This document shows, in pieces, positions 25,169 through 34,674 of a stretch of DNA of 64,000 nt (position 1 is the first letter of the stretch; every line of letters starts with the position of its first letter). Under the pieces are notes generated by a model, which saw only the letters and a program-made list of their open reading frames with translations, was not told the DNA's origin and did no database searches. The stretch is from positions 34,307 to 98,306 of the forward strand of contig CAZDWZ010000016.1 of NCBI GenBank assembly GCA_964509425.1, written 5' to 3'. This stretch comes from CAZDWZ01 sp964509425 (GTDB taxonomy: Bacteria > Bdellovibrionota_C > UBA2361 > SZUA-149 > CAZDWZ01). The position numbers and the translations under genes are program-made.

Positions 25169-26499
25169 AAAAACTCTCGAATCACCGTGAGCGCTTGTTG
25201 CGCAACTTCATGGCGTTTGTCCTTTCTCGAAACTCCCTTCACCTTCGGGGTCTCAAGATATCCGGGCATGAGACCGTAGTTCACGTTCATCGGCTGAAAG
25301 TGCTTCCGCTCGGGGTCGCTGATGTACGACATCAAAGACCCGATGGCCGTCGTTAAAGGGAACACCAACGGGTCTTCGCCATTTAATAAACGCGCCGCAT
25401 TTAGGCCCGCGACAAGTCCGCCGGCGGTGGATTCCACGTACCCTTCGACTCCCGTGATTTGGCCGGCGAAAAAAAGACCGGGCCGCCCGCGAAATTGCAG
25501 CGTCGGGTTTAGACACTCCGGAGAATTGATGAAGGTATTTCGATGCACCGTGCCGAGTCTTACAAACTCCGCATTCCCCATGCCTGGGAGCTCACGAAAG
25601 ATTCTCGTTTGCTCTCCTTGCCGAAGCCTCGTTTGGAAACCCACCATACTCCAAAGCTTTCCTTCTTTGTCGTCTTGCCGAAGCTGAATCACGGCGTGCG
25701 GACGCTTCCCCGTCTTTGGATCAGTGAGCCCCACCGGTTTCATCGGACCGAACAGAAGTGTTTCAGGACCGCGCTCGATCATGTCTTCGATTGGCATGCA
25801 TCCCTCGAACGGCCGAATTCCCTCGAGTGATTCCGATTCGACGTCGTTGTGACCACCGAACTTCTCACCTGCGGCAACGTCTGCGATGAACTTCGAGTAT
25901 TGCTCCCTCGACAGAGGAATATTGAGATAATCGTCGCCCTCGCCTTTGTCATACCGAGACTGTTTAAACATCTCGTCTAAATTGAGTGAATCACCGAGGA
26001 CGATGGGACTGATGGCGTCGTAAAACGAAAGCTGCCCGGATCCGATAAGCGTGGCGATCGCGGCGCTCAGAGATTTTCCGGTGAGCGGACCGGTGGCGAT
26101 GATAAGCGGGTGCCCCGCATCGCATTCGGGGATCTCCATCAACTCTCCTTCTACGAGAGTGATAAACGGATGATCACGGAGTTTGGCGTCGATATATTCA
26201 CTGAAGATCACACGGTCGACCGCAAGCGCTCCGCCTGCCGGGACTCGAGCGTAATCCGCCGCAGTCATAATGAGCGAATCGAGCAACCGAAGTTCCTCCT
26301 TCAGAAGTCCAACGGCGTTACTCAGATCGCTTCCACGAAATGAATTCGAACAAACAAGCTCAGCTAATTTTCCTGTTTTATGAGCCTTCGTCGTCGTGCT
26401 CGGCCGCATCTCGAAAAGTTCAACTTTAATTCCACGCTTCGCGAGCTGCCACGCTGCTTCGCTTCCCGCGAGTCCACCACCGATAATTCGGACCGACAT
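25165..26499 (-). CDS. trmFO: folate-dependent tRNA (uracil-54-C5) methyltransferase
   Basis: The 444-residue flavoprotein starts with the dinucleotide-binding loop IIGGGLAGSEAAWQLAKRGI. Other TrmFO signatures are LAELVCSNSFRGSDLSNAVG, YDAISPIV, RPFEGCMPIEDMIERG with the catalytic Cys, and FFAGQITGVEGYVESTAGG. It makes 5-methyluridine at position 54 of tRNA using methylenetetrahydrofolate and FAD. It is the first gene of a two-gene operon with mqnB. Length is normal. Confidence 0.95.
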   Translation of the reverse strand: MSVRIIGGGLAGSEAAWQLAKRGIKVELFEMRPSTTTKAHKTGKLAELVCSNSFRGSDLSNAVGLLKEELRLLDSLIMTAADYARVPAGGALAVDRVIFSEYIDAKLRDHPFITLVEGELMEIPECDAGHPLIIATGPLTGKSLSAAIATLIGSGQLSFYDAISPIVLGDSLNLDEMFKQSRYDKGEGDDYLNIPLSREQYSKFIADVAAGEKFGGHNDVESESLEGIRPFEGCMPIEDMIERGPETLLFGPMKPVGLTDPKTGKRPHAVIQLRQDDKEGKLWSMVGFQTRLRQGEQTRIFRELPGMGNAEFVRLGTVHRNTFINSPECLNPTLQFRGRPGLFFAGQITGVEGYVESTAGGLVAGLNAARLLNGEDPLVFPLTTAIGSLMSYISDPERKHFQPMNVNYGLMPGYLETPKVKGVSRKDKRHEVAQQALTVIREFL

Positions 26500-26699
26500 C
26501 TTGTTCTTGCTCCACTCGCGAATAAATTACGATAACTCTCAACTTCGTGAGAAAGGACATAGATTCAATCGTAAAGAACTTCAAGTAAACCCGCGCCATC
26601 CTCAGCCGGAGGAGAAGTTTTATTGAGCTTTTGCAACCAGTCGAGTAGTTTCGCCCAGTCATAAAGACCTGGAGTCAGGCAATTCAATTTTGGAGGCTT

Positions 26700-27377
26700 A
26701 TGTTTCGAGTAGAAAGAACGTTGATCGTCGCCCTGTTATTCGGGATCGGTTGTTCGAAGACGACGACACCCGTCGCCGTCGATACGAATGCAGCGAAGGA
26801 ACAGCGCCCCGCAATGTCACAGACCGCCACTCCTACGGAGACGGTAACAAAATCTCCTGAAGAAATGATGGAGATGATGAAGAAGTTGTCGATGCCGGGA
26901 ATGGAGCAGGCCGCACTTAAGCCCTACGCTGGCACTTGGACGGTGACGGCGAAAATGTGGATGACGCCGGAGAGCGAGCCGAAGCTTTCCAAAGGCACGA
27001 GCGTAAGCAAGATGATCCTTGGCAATCGCTACCTCGAGCAAAAGTACACCTGCAAAGAGAAGGGTGAGATGTTCGAAGGACAAGGCGTACTCGGATTCGA
27101 CAACACCACTAAGATGTACGTCTCCACCTGGATCGACAACATGAGCACCGGCGTCTACTCGGAGCAAGGGATGACCGATCCAGCGACGAAGATGATCATG
27201 ACCAAGGGAAAGATGATGGATCCTGCCACCGGGAAAGAGCTGGCGATCCGCTCGACCATGACTCCAGTCGATAAGGGTTCGTATACCTACACCATGTACA
27301 GCACTGATCCGGCCGGAAAAGAGTTCAAAATGATGGAACTCGTCTACACCAAGCCGGGCATGAAGATCACGAAGTAG
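26700..27377 (+). CDS. DUF1579-family lipoprotein
   Basis: The 225-residue product has a short lipoprotein signal (VALLFGIGCSK, Cys near residue 19), a linker of about 50 residues with a Met-rich helix, and a DUF1579 domain: LKPYAGTWTVTAKMWMTPES, NRYLEQKYTCKEKGE, YVSTWIDNMSTGVY. The domain is beta-rich and of unknown function. A TTGGAGG ribosome site supports the start. A strong terminator follows the stop. Confidence 0.85.
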   Translation: MFRVERTLIVALLFGIGCSKTTTPVAVDTNAAKEQRPAMSQTATPTETVTKSPEEMMEMMKKLSMPGMEQAALKPYAGTWTVTAKMWMTPESEPKLSKGTSVSKMILGNRYLEQKYTCKEKGEMFEGQGVLGFDNTTKMYVSTWIDNMSTGVYSEQGMTDPATKMIMTKGKMMDPATGKELAIRSTMTPVDKGSYTYTMYSTDPAGKEFKMMELVYTKPGMKITK

Positions 27378-27391
27378 AGTTCCTGGCCCGA

Positions 27392-27433
27392 AACGCCCTG
27401 ATTGTCGGAAGACAGTCAGGGCGTTCTTTTTTT
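27392..27433 (+). terminator. Rho-independent terminator after the DUF1579 gene
   Basis: A 15-bp stem with one G-T wobble (AACGCCCTGATTGTC with GACAGTCAGGGCGTT) closes a GGAA loop and is followed by CTTTTTTTT. It ends about 55 bp after the DUF1579 stop codon and abuts the next gene's start. Confidence 0.9.
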
Positions 27434-27448
27434 AATGGGGCTCCAGTT

Positions 27449-28444
27449 TTGGTCAGAGCGTTCCTCTTCAATATTCTCGCAGCGGTGCTTCCGCTCTTCT
27501 TCTTTTTCGCAGTTCTTGAAACGGCCCTTCGTGCTCGTCAGATGCGTCAAGGAATTCCTTTCTTCCGATCGCCTGCGGAATTCGAAGATTCAGAGATTGG
27601 ATGGAACGGTAAGTATTTTCCCGGAAATCTCAAATCCTCAAAGCCGAGAATTCTCTTCCTCGGAGATTCGTTTACCGAGGCAATGCAAATTGATTCCAAA
27701 GCGGCGTACTTTTCGGTTGCTGCAAACGAGCTGGGAGCCGAGCCTTTTGCCTACGGCGGACAAGGATATGGGAATCTTCAAGAACTTCTCATTCTCAGAC
27801 GGCTTCTGCCGGAGGTTAAACCCCGGCTCATCGTGCTTCAGCTCTGTGTCAACGATTTTCTGAATAACTCATGGGAACTCGAGCGCCGCTCGTATTTACA
27901 AAATGCACTCCTTCCGCGACCGTATCTCGAAGACGGACAGGTGCTTTTGAAGTTCCCGCGTAACTATCCCGACACGCGGCTCTTCTTGGAGACGAACTCG
28001 CGGCTTGCTCATTATCTTTTTGGAAAGTCCGAGCTCTTCCTGCATGGACTTGCGCAGAAGAAGCGAATCTCGACCATTGAAAACGAGATTGTCGGCAAAA
28101 AAGGAAACGTGCCGCTGTTCCAGGAAGCCGTAAACGTGACTGAAACTATTTTTGGCGAAATACTAAAAACCTCCGGAGAGATTCCGATTATCGCTTTTCT
28201 CGTCGACGAAATTCCACCTTATCACCGGGAGTTCCACCGGATCGCCGATAGACAGAAACTTACTCTCCTCCCCAGTATCGCTTCGGCAATAATGGATCAG
28301 GAGAAGAAACGCCGCGTGATGAGACTCTCCGATAACGTACATTGGAACGGAGAGGGTCATGCGGTCGCTGGAAAAACTCTGGCTTCGGAAATCAAAGTGC
28401 GCTTCCCCGAGATATTCGCCGAGACGAGCAATACTCTCCGTTAG
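27449..28444 (+). CDS. membrane-anchored SGNH-type hydrolase
   Basis: The 331-residue product has an N-terminal membrane helix (about 5-25) and an SGNH/GDSL hydrolase-like domain: block I FLGDSFTEA (nucleophile Ser), block II-like GGQGYGN, block III LCVNDF, and the C-terminal DNVHWNGEGH with the catalytic Asp-x-x-His. Such enzymes de-esterify or O-acetylate surface glycans or lipids. The only fitting start is TTG 27449, just after the upstream terminator. It converges with the desaturase-family gene. Confidence 0.75.
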   Translation: MVRAFLFNILAAVLPLFFFFAVLETALRARQMRQGIPFFRSPAEFEDSEIGWNGKYFPGNLKSSKPRILFLGDSFTEAMQIDSKAAYFSVAANELGAEPFAYGGQGYGNLQELLILRRLLPEVKPRLIVLQLCVNDFLNNSWELERRSYLQNALLPRPYLEDGQVLLKFPRNYPDTRLFLETNSRLAHYLFGKSELFLHGLAQKKRISTIENEIVGKKGNVPLFQEAVNVTETIFGEILKTSGEIPIIAFLVDEIPPYHREFHRIADRQKLTLLPSIASAIMDQEKKRRVMRLSDNVHWNGEGHAVAGKTLASEIKVRFPEIFAETSNTLR

Positions 28445-28497
28445 GAAAACTCGCACCCTGACAATGAAATCGCCGGCATCACTGCGAGCAATCAGGT

Positions 28498-29397
28498 TTA
28501 GCCTGGATGCACCGGAGGAGACTGGGTGCTTCCTTGGCGCTTTGATGGAACAAATGGAAAAGACATCTGCCGGAGAAATGATTCCGGAACTTTTTGTCCG
28601 CGGAGTCCGTATTTCTTCGGAAGACGCTTTGGAAAGTGGCATGTTCCAAACAGCAGATCCCAAACCGGAAAAATACCCGCAAAGTTTTTGTCGATCCCTT
28701 CTTTATCAGACGTGTGATGCCAGCGATGATACGCCGGGCTCACCAACACCCAGCGAAGAGCCGGGCCGTAATCCCAACGAATATTCGAATGCAAGAACAT
28801 CACGTAGAATGCGATGAGAGGAACTACGGCAAAAATCGCGGCGGCCGAGAAGCCAAACGCGGCAATTGGGAGGACCTGAGCGCTCCTCGTAATTAAATCG
28901 TTCAACGGGTGAACGCGCGAGGAAGAAAGCCAGCTCATTTCCTGCGGAGAATGATGGATCGCATGAATTTTCCAGAAGCGTCCGCGATGCAATGTCCGGT
29001 GCGTCCAGTAGTCGATAAAGTCGGCTACGAGGAGAATTTCGATACATTGAAGCCACATCGGCTGCCGTGAAAGCGGACCAAATCCTCCGAGCATCTCCGC
29101 GGTGGTCAACGTATCGAATCCAAAGACGAAGAGGAGCAAAGCGAGTGCAACACCGAGAATGATTCCGGTAAAAATCCTCGTCGCGAGCGGCGTGACAAAC
29201 CAGTAGCAGAGATCGACGATGAGACCCTTTCGGCGAAAGATCTTTTGCGGATAGGCGGGGAAGAAAAACTCAAGCGGGCTCAGAACGGCGCCGGCGACGA
29301 CGGCGAGTAACAGCACCTGCAAAACAGAATCGCGCCCGGGAAGTAAGACGCTGAGCAGATCAGTGTAAATCTCCTGAATTGAGGATGTTCCTTCCAT
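28498..29397 (-). CDS. sterol desaturase/fatty acid hydroxylase family membrane protein
   Basis: The 299-residue protein has about four to five membrane segments and the four His clusters of this di-iron family: HRTLHR near residue 133, HAIHHS near 145, a single His in FLHSN, and HRWHH near 228. These enzymes hydroxylate or desaturate lipids at the cytoplasmic membrane. The substrate is unknown. A Ser/Gln/Pro-rich tail of about 25 residues follows the domain. The 3' end lies 54 bp from the convergent SGNH gene. Confidence 0.85.
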   Translation of the reverse strand: MEGTSSIQEIYTDLLSVLLPGRDSVLQVLLLAVVAGAVLSPLEFFFPAYPQKIFRRKGLIVDLCYWFVTPLATRIFTGIILGVALALLLFVFGFDTLTTAEMLGGFGPLSRQPMWLQCIEILLVADFIDYWTHRTLHRGRFWKIHAIHHSPQEMSWLSSSRVHPLNDLITRSAQVLPIAAFGFSAAAIFAVVPLIAFYVMFLHSNIRWDYGPALRWVLVSPAYHRWHHTSDKEGIDKNFAGIFPVWDLLFGTCHFPKRLPKKYGLRGQKVPESFLRQMSFPFVPSKRQGSTQSPPVHPG

Positions 29398-29530
29398 GAA
29401 GCGCTCTCCAAACGAACCGCCATGTTCGTTCAGGAACGCTCATCGTTGCCATGACAACTCTCATGCTTCGCAGAATCGCCGAAGAAGCGGGAGGCCCTCT
29501 TCCCTTCTTATTCTCTTCCTCTGGGTCCCT

Positions 29531-29593
29531 TGCGTCCTCTGCGGTTGCCTCCAAAACTAACCAATCAAAAAAAATGCGACCGCGGAGGACGCA
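29531..29593. repeat. inverted repeat related to the CACAGAG family
   Basis: TGCGTCCTCTGCGGT (29531-29545) and ACCGCGGAGGACGCA (29579-29593) are inverted copies with one mismatch, around an A-rich loop. It lies 25 bp before dispersed copy B and resembles its arms with GCG replacing GTG, so it may be a diverged relative. Confidence 0.6.
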
Positions 29594-29618
29594 GAGGAGG
29601 AAAATTATTCGCTTAACT

Positions 29619-29750
29619 GCCTCTTTGTGCAATCTCTGCGGCCCTGTGCCTCTCTGGTTCAATAGAGTGGTGAATCACGACGTCGTTACGACCTTGTGCG
29701 CGACACCTGTTTTAACCACAGAGGCACGGAGGCATAGAGATTTCAGAGAG
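29619..29750. repeat. dispersed CACAGAG inverted repeat, copy B
   Basis: The left arm (to CTGTGCCTCTCTGGTTCAA at about 29662) and right arm (TTAACCACAGAGGCACGGAG from 29712) flank a core with GTCGTTACGAC. With the related hairpin at 29531 it fills the 362-bp gap between the desaturase-family gene and rarA. The repeat ends about 10 bp from the rarA stop. Confidence 0.8.
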
Positions 29751-29759
29751 ATTAAAGAA

Positions 29760-31133
29760 TTAGGACTTCTGTTTGCGAACGAGCTCTCGGTATGAGTTCA
29801 ATCGTTCGCGGATCTGCGCATCGAGCCCGCGATCCGTCGGCTCGTAGACCAACAGGCCTTCGAGCTCAGGCGGGAGATAGCGCTCTGGGACAAAGCCGCC
29901 GGGATAATCGTGAGGATATTTGTACCCGAGTGAGTTCCCAAGCTCCTTCATGAGCTCGGTCGGCGCATTCCTGAGGCGCGCGGGGATTTCCAAATCCGGG
30001 AAGTCCGACACCACCTTTTCCATTTTTCTCAGCGCCAGATAGGACGCGTTCGACTTCGCGCAGCATGAGAGGTAAATCGCGGCTTGCGCCATGGGAATGC
30101 GGCCCTCAGGAAGACCGACGCGTTCGATCGCACGATCCACGTTTACAGCCACTTCGAGCGCCCGAGGATCGCAGCTCGCGTCTTCGCTCGCAAAAATTAT
30201 CATGCGGCGGGTAAGAAACAGCGGATCTTCTCCGCCGTCGAGCGCTCGCAGCATATAGTAGAGCGCCGCTTCCGGATCAGAACCGCGCATCGATTTGATG
30301 AAGGCGGAGATGCAGTCGTAATGATAATCGCCGTCTTGATCGAAATTCCTCGGTTGTTTCCCGAAGGAAGACTCGATGACACTTCGATCAATTTCGGCAA
30401 CTCCATCAGCCGTAACAACCGCCGCCGCCCATTCGAGCGCGGTTAACGCCCGCCGCGCATCCCCACCGCAGAGATGGAGGATGAGCGCTTCGGCTTCATC
30501 CGTAAGCGTGAGCGACTGATCGCCCAACCCGCGCTCTTTGTCAGCGAGCGCGCGCCGGAGGATTCCTGAAAGCGCTTCCTCTTGGAGCGGCTTCAAAACC
30601 ACGACTCGAAGCCTGCTCAGCAACGCGTTTCGAATTCGAAAGCTCACGTTGTCGGTGGTCTGTCCGATTACTGTCAGTAACCCCGACTCCACATGTGGAA
30701 GAAAGGCGTCCTGCTGAACTTTGGTAAAACGATGGATTTCATCCACCAACGCGAGCGTGCCCTGGCCGCTTGATGTTTTTATCTGCTTGGCTTGTTCGAC
30801 GACTTCCCGAAGCTCCTTCACGCCGTCGAGAACGCCGGACAGATGGACGAAGTGCAGACCACTTTCCTCGGAAATCACCCTTGCGATCGTGGTTTTCCCG
30901 GTCCCCGGCGGGCCCCAGAGAATCATCGACGGGAGCGCAACATTTTTATTTCTGAGAATTTTTCCGAGGGCGGAGCCGGGACCGATTGCCTCATCCTGGC
31001 CCGTGATTTCATCGAGACTTTTGGGACGCATCCGCTCCGCAAGCGGCTGGCGAACAGCAGCCGGAGTCCGGCCCGAGGAGCTCGCCGAGGATTGCTTGAA
31101 CAATGTATCTTGTTGTCTACTGGCTTTCGTCAT
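29760..31133 (-). CDS. rarA: replication-associated recombination ATPase RarA/MgsA
   Basis: The product of about 457 residues is an AAA+ clamp-loader-like ATPase: LAERMRPKSLDEITGQDEA, Walker A GPPGTGKTT, Walker B ALVDEIHRF, and sensor region LLSRLRVVVLKPL. The C-terminal tetramerisation part (YHYDCISAFIKSMRGSDPEA; YPHDYPGGFVPERYLPPEL) is typical of RarA/MgsA/WRNIP1. It acts at stalled replication forks. I prefer the ATG at 31133; the longer frame to 31169 would overlap the divergent aconitase start. Confidence 0.93.
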   Translation of the reverse strand: MTKASRQQDTLFKQSSASSSGRTPAAVRQPLAERMRPKSLDEITGQDEAIGPGSALGKILRNKNVALPSMILWGPPGTGKTTIARVISEESGLHFVHLSGVLDGVKELREVVEQAKQIKTSSGQGTLALVDEIHRFTKVQQDAFLPHVESGLLTVIGQTTDNVSFRIRNALLSRLRVVVLKPLQEEALSGILRRALADKERGLGDQSLTLTDEAEALILHLCGGDARRALTALEWAAAVVTADGVAEIDRSVIESSFGKQPRNFDQDGDYHYDCISAFIKSMRGSDPEAALYYMLRALDGGEDPLFLTRRMIIFASEDASCDPRALEVAVNVDRAIERVGLPEGRIPMAQAAIYLSCCAKSNASYLALRKMEKVVSDFPDLEIPARLRNAPTELMKELGNSLGYKYPHDYPGGFVPERYLPPELEGLLVYEPTDRGLDAQIRERLNSYRELVRKQKS

Positions 31134-31167
31134 ACACCGCACGGTCTCGTTCTGATGAGGTACTACC

Positions 31168-33417
31168 ATGAGTCTTCAAGCAATTACACAGCTCTACGCT
31201 TCGCTCCCCGAGCGCTGCAAAAACCTTAGAGATATTCTCGGAAGACCTCTGACTCTTGCAGAGAAGATTGTTCTTTCACACCTCGACTCCAGCACGCCGA
31301 TCGACAAGAGCTGGGTCAGGGGGACGATTGAGATCAAGACTCGACCGGATCGGGTGGCGATGCAGGACGCGACCGCCCAAATGGCGATGCTTCAGTTCAT
31401 GTCATCTCTCCGCCCGCAAGTCGCCGTGCCTTCCTCAATCCATTGCGACCACCTGATCAGGGCAAAGTCCGGTGCCGCCGAAGACTTGAAGCGATCAATC
31501 GACGAAAACGAAGAAGTCTTTAATTTTCTCGCCTCGACGGCGTCCAAATACGGCATCGATTTCTGGAAGCCCGGCTCCGGCATTATCCATCAGGTGGTGC
31601 TCGAAAATTATGCCTTCCCGGGTGGAATGATGATCGGAACCGACTCTCACACTCCAAACGCCGGCGGGCTCGGGATGATCGCCATCGGCGTCGGTGGCGC
31701 GGATGCCGCCGAAGTCATGACCGGACTTCCCTGGGGTGTTGCTCTCCCGAAATTGGTCGGCGTGAAGCTCACCGGAGCGCTAAACGGATGGACCTCCGCA
31801 AAAGATATCATTCTGAAGGTTGCGGGAATTCTCACCGTCGAAGGCGGAACCGGAAAGATCGTCGAATATTTCGGTCCGGGAGTTTCCTCCATTAGTTGCA
31901 CGGGAAGAGCCACCATCACGAACATGGGTGCCGAGCTTGGGGCAACCACATCCGTATTTCCTTATGACGCGCGCTCGAAACGTTATCTTGAAGTCACCGG
32001 CCGCGGCGATCTCGCGAAGCTTTGCGAGCAGTATCTCGACTATTTCAAGGCCGACCCTGAGGTCGAAAGAGAGCCTCAGAAGTTTTTTGATGAAGTCATC
32101 GAAATCGATCTCAGCACGCTCGAGCCGCACGTGGTCGGACCTCACACTCCCGATCTGGCACGACCGGTATCGAAGCTGGCCGACGACGCCAAGAAAGAAG
32201 GATATCCGCTCGATATCCGTTTTGCACTCATCGGCTCATGCACGAACTCATCGTATGAGGACATCGGCCGCGCGGCATACATCGCTGAGCAAGCGGCGAG
32301 CCATGGAGTAAAGGCGAAAGTTCCGCTGATGATTACCCCGGGATCAGAGGCCGTTTTCGCCACCATCGAGCGGGATGGGATGCTTGAGAAGCTCACGGCC
32401 GTCGGCGGAACCGTTCTCGCAAATGCCTGCGGTCCTTGCATCGGTCAGTGGGAAAGAAGCGACATTAAACCCGGCGAGAAGAACACGATTATCACTTCGT
32501 ATAACCGGAACTTCCGCAGACGAAATGACGGAAACGCGGAAACAAACTCATTCATCGCAAGCCCAGAGATTGTAACGGCCTTCGCACTCTCCGGCTCGCT
32601 CACCTTTAACCCGCTGAAAGACTCACTCACGGGGAGCGACGGAAAGCCATTTGTTCTTCAGGCGCCGGTTGCGGAGGAGCTGCCGACAAAGGGTTGGGTT
32701 GATCGGCGAACAGGATATGTCGCGCCTGCGAAAAATCCGGAGTCGGTTCAGGTTCAAGTAAAGCCGGGAAGCGAGCGTCTCGCACTCCTCGCGCCGTTTG
32801 ATCGTTGGAGCGGCGAGGACCTCACCGATGTGGTGGTGCTCGTGAAGGCGCTCGGAAAATGCACCACCGATCACATTTCTCCCGCGGGTCCATGGCTCAA
32901 ATACCGCGGTCACCTCGATAAGATCAGCGACAACATGTTCAGTGGAGCAACGAATGCGTTCTCGAAAGACACCGGCCGGGGGCTGAATGTTCTTGACGGC
33001 TCGGTCGATACTTTTTCAAACGTCGCACGAGCGTACAAGGCCAAGAAGCAGCCCTGGATCGCGGTCGGCGACGATAATTACGGCGAGGGTTCGAGCCGTG
33101 AACACGCAGCTATGTCGCCCCGCTTTCTTGGAAGCGTAGCAGTCATCGCGAAGAGCTTCGCGCGAATTCACGAAACAAACCTGAAGAAACAAGGGATGTT
33201 GGCGCTGACCTTTACGAATCCGTCGGATTATAATGAAATCGGGGAGAAAGATCGGATCAGCATCCTCGGATTGAAGAGTTTCGCCCCTGGCAAGCCGCTC
33301 CGGTTGAAGGTAACCCGTCAAGACGGGGGAGTCTTTGAGACCGAGCTGCGGCACACGTACACCGAGGAGCAAATCGGATGGTTCGTGGCCGGCTCCGCGT
33401 TAAACTCCCTTCGGTAG
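31168..33417 (+). CDS. acn: aconitate hydratase, mitochondrial type
   Basis: The 749-residue enzyme interconverts citrate and isocitrate in the TCA cycle. Cluster-ligand cysteines are seen in IGSCTNSS and in ANACGPCIGQW. Other signatures are MIGTDSHTPNAGGLGM, SISCTGRATITNMGAELG and the swivel-domain GEGSSREHAAM. Length and sequence match the mitochondrial/Bacteroidetes-like type rather than the approximately 900-residue AcnA or AcnB. A TGAGGT ribosome site precedes the ATG. The gene is divergent from rarA with almost no spacer. Confidence 0.93.
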   Translation: MSLQAITQLYASLPERCKNLRDILGRPLTLAEKIVLSHLDSSTPIDKSWVRGTIEIKTRPDRVAMQDATAQMAMLQFMSSLRPQVAVPSSIHCDHLIRAKSGAAEDLKRSIDENEEVFNFLASTASKYGIDFWKPGSGIIHQVVLENYAFPGGMMIGTDSHTPNAGGLGMIAIGVGGADAAEVMTGLPWGVALPKLVGVKLTGALNGWTSAKDIILKVAGILTVEGGTGKIVEYFGPGVSSISCTGRATITNMGAELGATTSVFPYDARSKRYLEVTGRGDLAKLCEQYLDYFKADPEVEREPQKFFDEVIEIDLSTLEPHVVGPHTPDLARPVSKLADDAKKEGYPLDIRFALIGSCTNSSYEDIGRAAYIAEQAASHGVKAKVPLMITPGSEAVFATIERDGMLEKLTAVGGTVLANACGPCIGQWERSDIKPGEKNTIITSYNRNFRRRNDGNAETNSFIASPEIVTAFALSGSLTFNPLKDSLTGSDGKPFVLQAPVAEELPTKGWVDRRTGYVAPAKNPESVQVQVKPGSERLALLAPFDRWSGEDLTDVVVLVKALGKCTTDHISPAGPWLKYRGHLDKISDNMFSGATNAFSKDTGRGLNVLDGSVDTFSNVARAYKAKKQPWIAVGDDNYGEGSSREHAAMSPRFLGSVAVIAKSFARIHETNLKKQGMLALTFTNPSDYNEIGEKDRISILGLKSFAPGKPLRLKVTRQDGGVFETELRHTYTEEQIGWFVAGSALNSLR

Positions 33418-33438
33418 TAACGTTAATCTGCGAGCCGT

Positions 33439-34050
33439 ATGATCACCAATTTTTCCGACACGCAACTCGACGCGAATAAAATTCCAGGCGTTGAGTTCAA
33501 GGAACTGAAAAGCCATCCTGATGATCGTGGTTTTTTCCGCGAGCTTGTGAGAGTGAGCGATCCGTTTTTCCACAATGGCGAGAAAAGCGCTCCGGCGTTT
33601 GCCCAGTGGAGTCACAGCAAGATGGGGCGAAACACGGTTAAGGCCTGGCATTTTCATCACCGCCAAGTAGACTGGTGGTATGTGCCGCTTGGAGTAATCC
33701 ATACCGCACTCGTGGATCACCGGAAGGAAAGCCCCACATACGGCCGGAAAATTGAGTTCCGTCTTGGAGATCGCGACGAAGACCCCACGGCGCTTGTTGC
33801 CGTGGTCAGGATTCCGCAAGGAGTCTTACATGGCTGTCGCGTGCAGTCGGACATTGCTCATCTCTTTTATATAACGAGCGAGACCTATAACCCTCAGGAT
33901 GAGGGTCGCTTGCCTTTTAATACAAACGAAGTCGAGCATATCTGGGGTAAAGATGAGGAGCTGATCGTCGCAGCAAATGATAGACGGTTGTTCATACCCC
34001 CTCATCCCCGGGAAGTCGGGGCATTGAGCACGCACGATGCCGGCAAATAG
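33439..34050 (+). CDS. RmlC-like cupin (dTDP-sugar epimerase family)
   Basis: The 203-residue product resembles dTDP-4-dehydrorhamnose 3,5-epimerases: GVEFKELKSHPDDRGFFREL at the start, then FAQWSHSKMGRNTVKAWHFH, where RmlC has RGLHYQ. The His in AWHFHH aligns with the catalytic region, and the later PQGVLHGC strand matches the conserved 'P-x-G-x-x-H-G' turn. It is therefore a sugar-nucleotide epimerase or related cupin. No other rml genes are close, so the substrate is open. It follows aconitase by 21 bp but is probably functionally separate. Confidence 0.7.
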   Translation: MITNFSDTQLDANKIPGVEFKELKSHPDDRGFFRELVRVSDPFFHNGEKSAPAFAQWSHSKMGRNTVKAWHFHHRQVDWWYVPLGVIHTALVDHRKESPTYGRKIEFRLGDRDEDPTALVAVVRIPQGVLHGCRVQSDIAHLFYITSETYNPQDEGRLPFNTNEVEHIWGKDEELIVAANDRRLFIPPHPREVGALSTHDAGK

Positions 34051-34126
34051 GCCGTTGAAAACCGGGCGAATAGCGCACGAAGTACAATCCGGATTACGAA
34101 TCCGGAGAAGCAAAGAAGGAGTGGTG

Positions 34127-34570
34127 ATGATTCGTTTTCGGAAAATTCTCTCTCAGAGATCCAAAATTGCCGGTGGCATGCTGGCGGCCGTCTGCCTCAC
34201 TCCTCTCGGCTGCATGTCTGAGACGAGACCTTCAATCGAGGATCGCATCGACTCCGGACCGGTGCTCATGGAGAATGCACGATGTGAAGTTCCCGGGAAT
34301 CCGGCGAATTGGCTGGCCGCCTATTGTATGTGGATGAACAATGTCGGCGAATTCGACCGGGAGTCGGAGACGGGAGATGATCCAGTCAAGCAGTGCATCG
34401 CCGACGTCGGGAAGCATGCATCACTTCCGAAGACACTTTGCGAAAGAAACCGCTACATCAAGGAGCAGCTCTGCCAGACCCTGCTCTTAAACGGAACATA
34501 CCGGGGCTCGGTGGTAAGCTGCATTGCCTCCACGGGCACCGTCCCGCGAGTCGTGCGGGAAGGGCTCTAA
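34127..34570 (+). CDS. Cys-containing hypothetical lipoprotein
   Basis: The ATG at 34127 has an excellent AGAAGGAG ribosome site and gives a 147-residue product with a lipobox (LTPLGC, Cys near residue 29). The mature part has six more Cys residues, evenly spread, suggesting disulphides in the periplasm (CEVPGNPANWLAAYC; LCERNRYIKEQLCQ). No family is recognised. Confidence 0.65.
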   Translation: MIRFRKILSQRSKIAGGMLAAVCLTPLGCMSETRPSIEDRIDSGPVLMENARCEVPGNPANWLAAYCMWMNNVGEFDRESETGDDPVKQCIADVGKHASLPKTLCERNRYIKEQLCQTLLLNGTYRGSVVSCIASTGTVPRVVREGL

Positions 34571-34575
34571 ACCGC

Positions 34576-34599
34576 AGCCGACTCTGCGAGGAGCCGGCT
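34576..34599 (+). terminator. terminator-like hairpin without T-tract
   Basis: AGCCGACTC and GAGCCGGCT form a 9-bp stem with one wobble around a 6-base loop, 6 bp after the lipoprotein stop. No T-run follows, so it may only be a weak terminator or an mRNA-stabilising hairpin. Confidence 0.3.
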
Positions 34600-34674
34600 C
34601 GTTCACTCGCTACGAAAAACACAATATGCGGAATTTCGCGCAGGTCTCACCCGTGAGAGTGATGAGTGGGCGAG

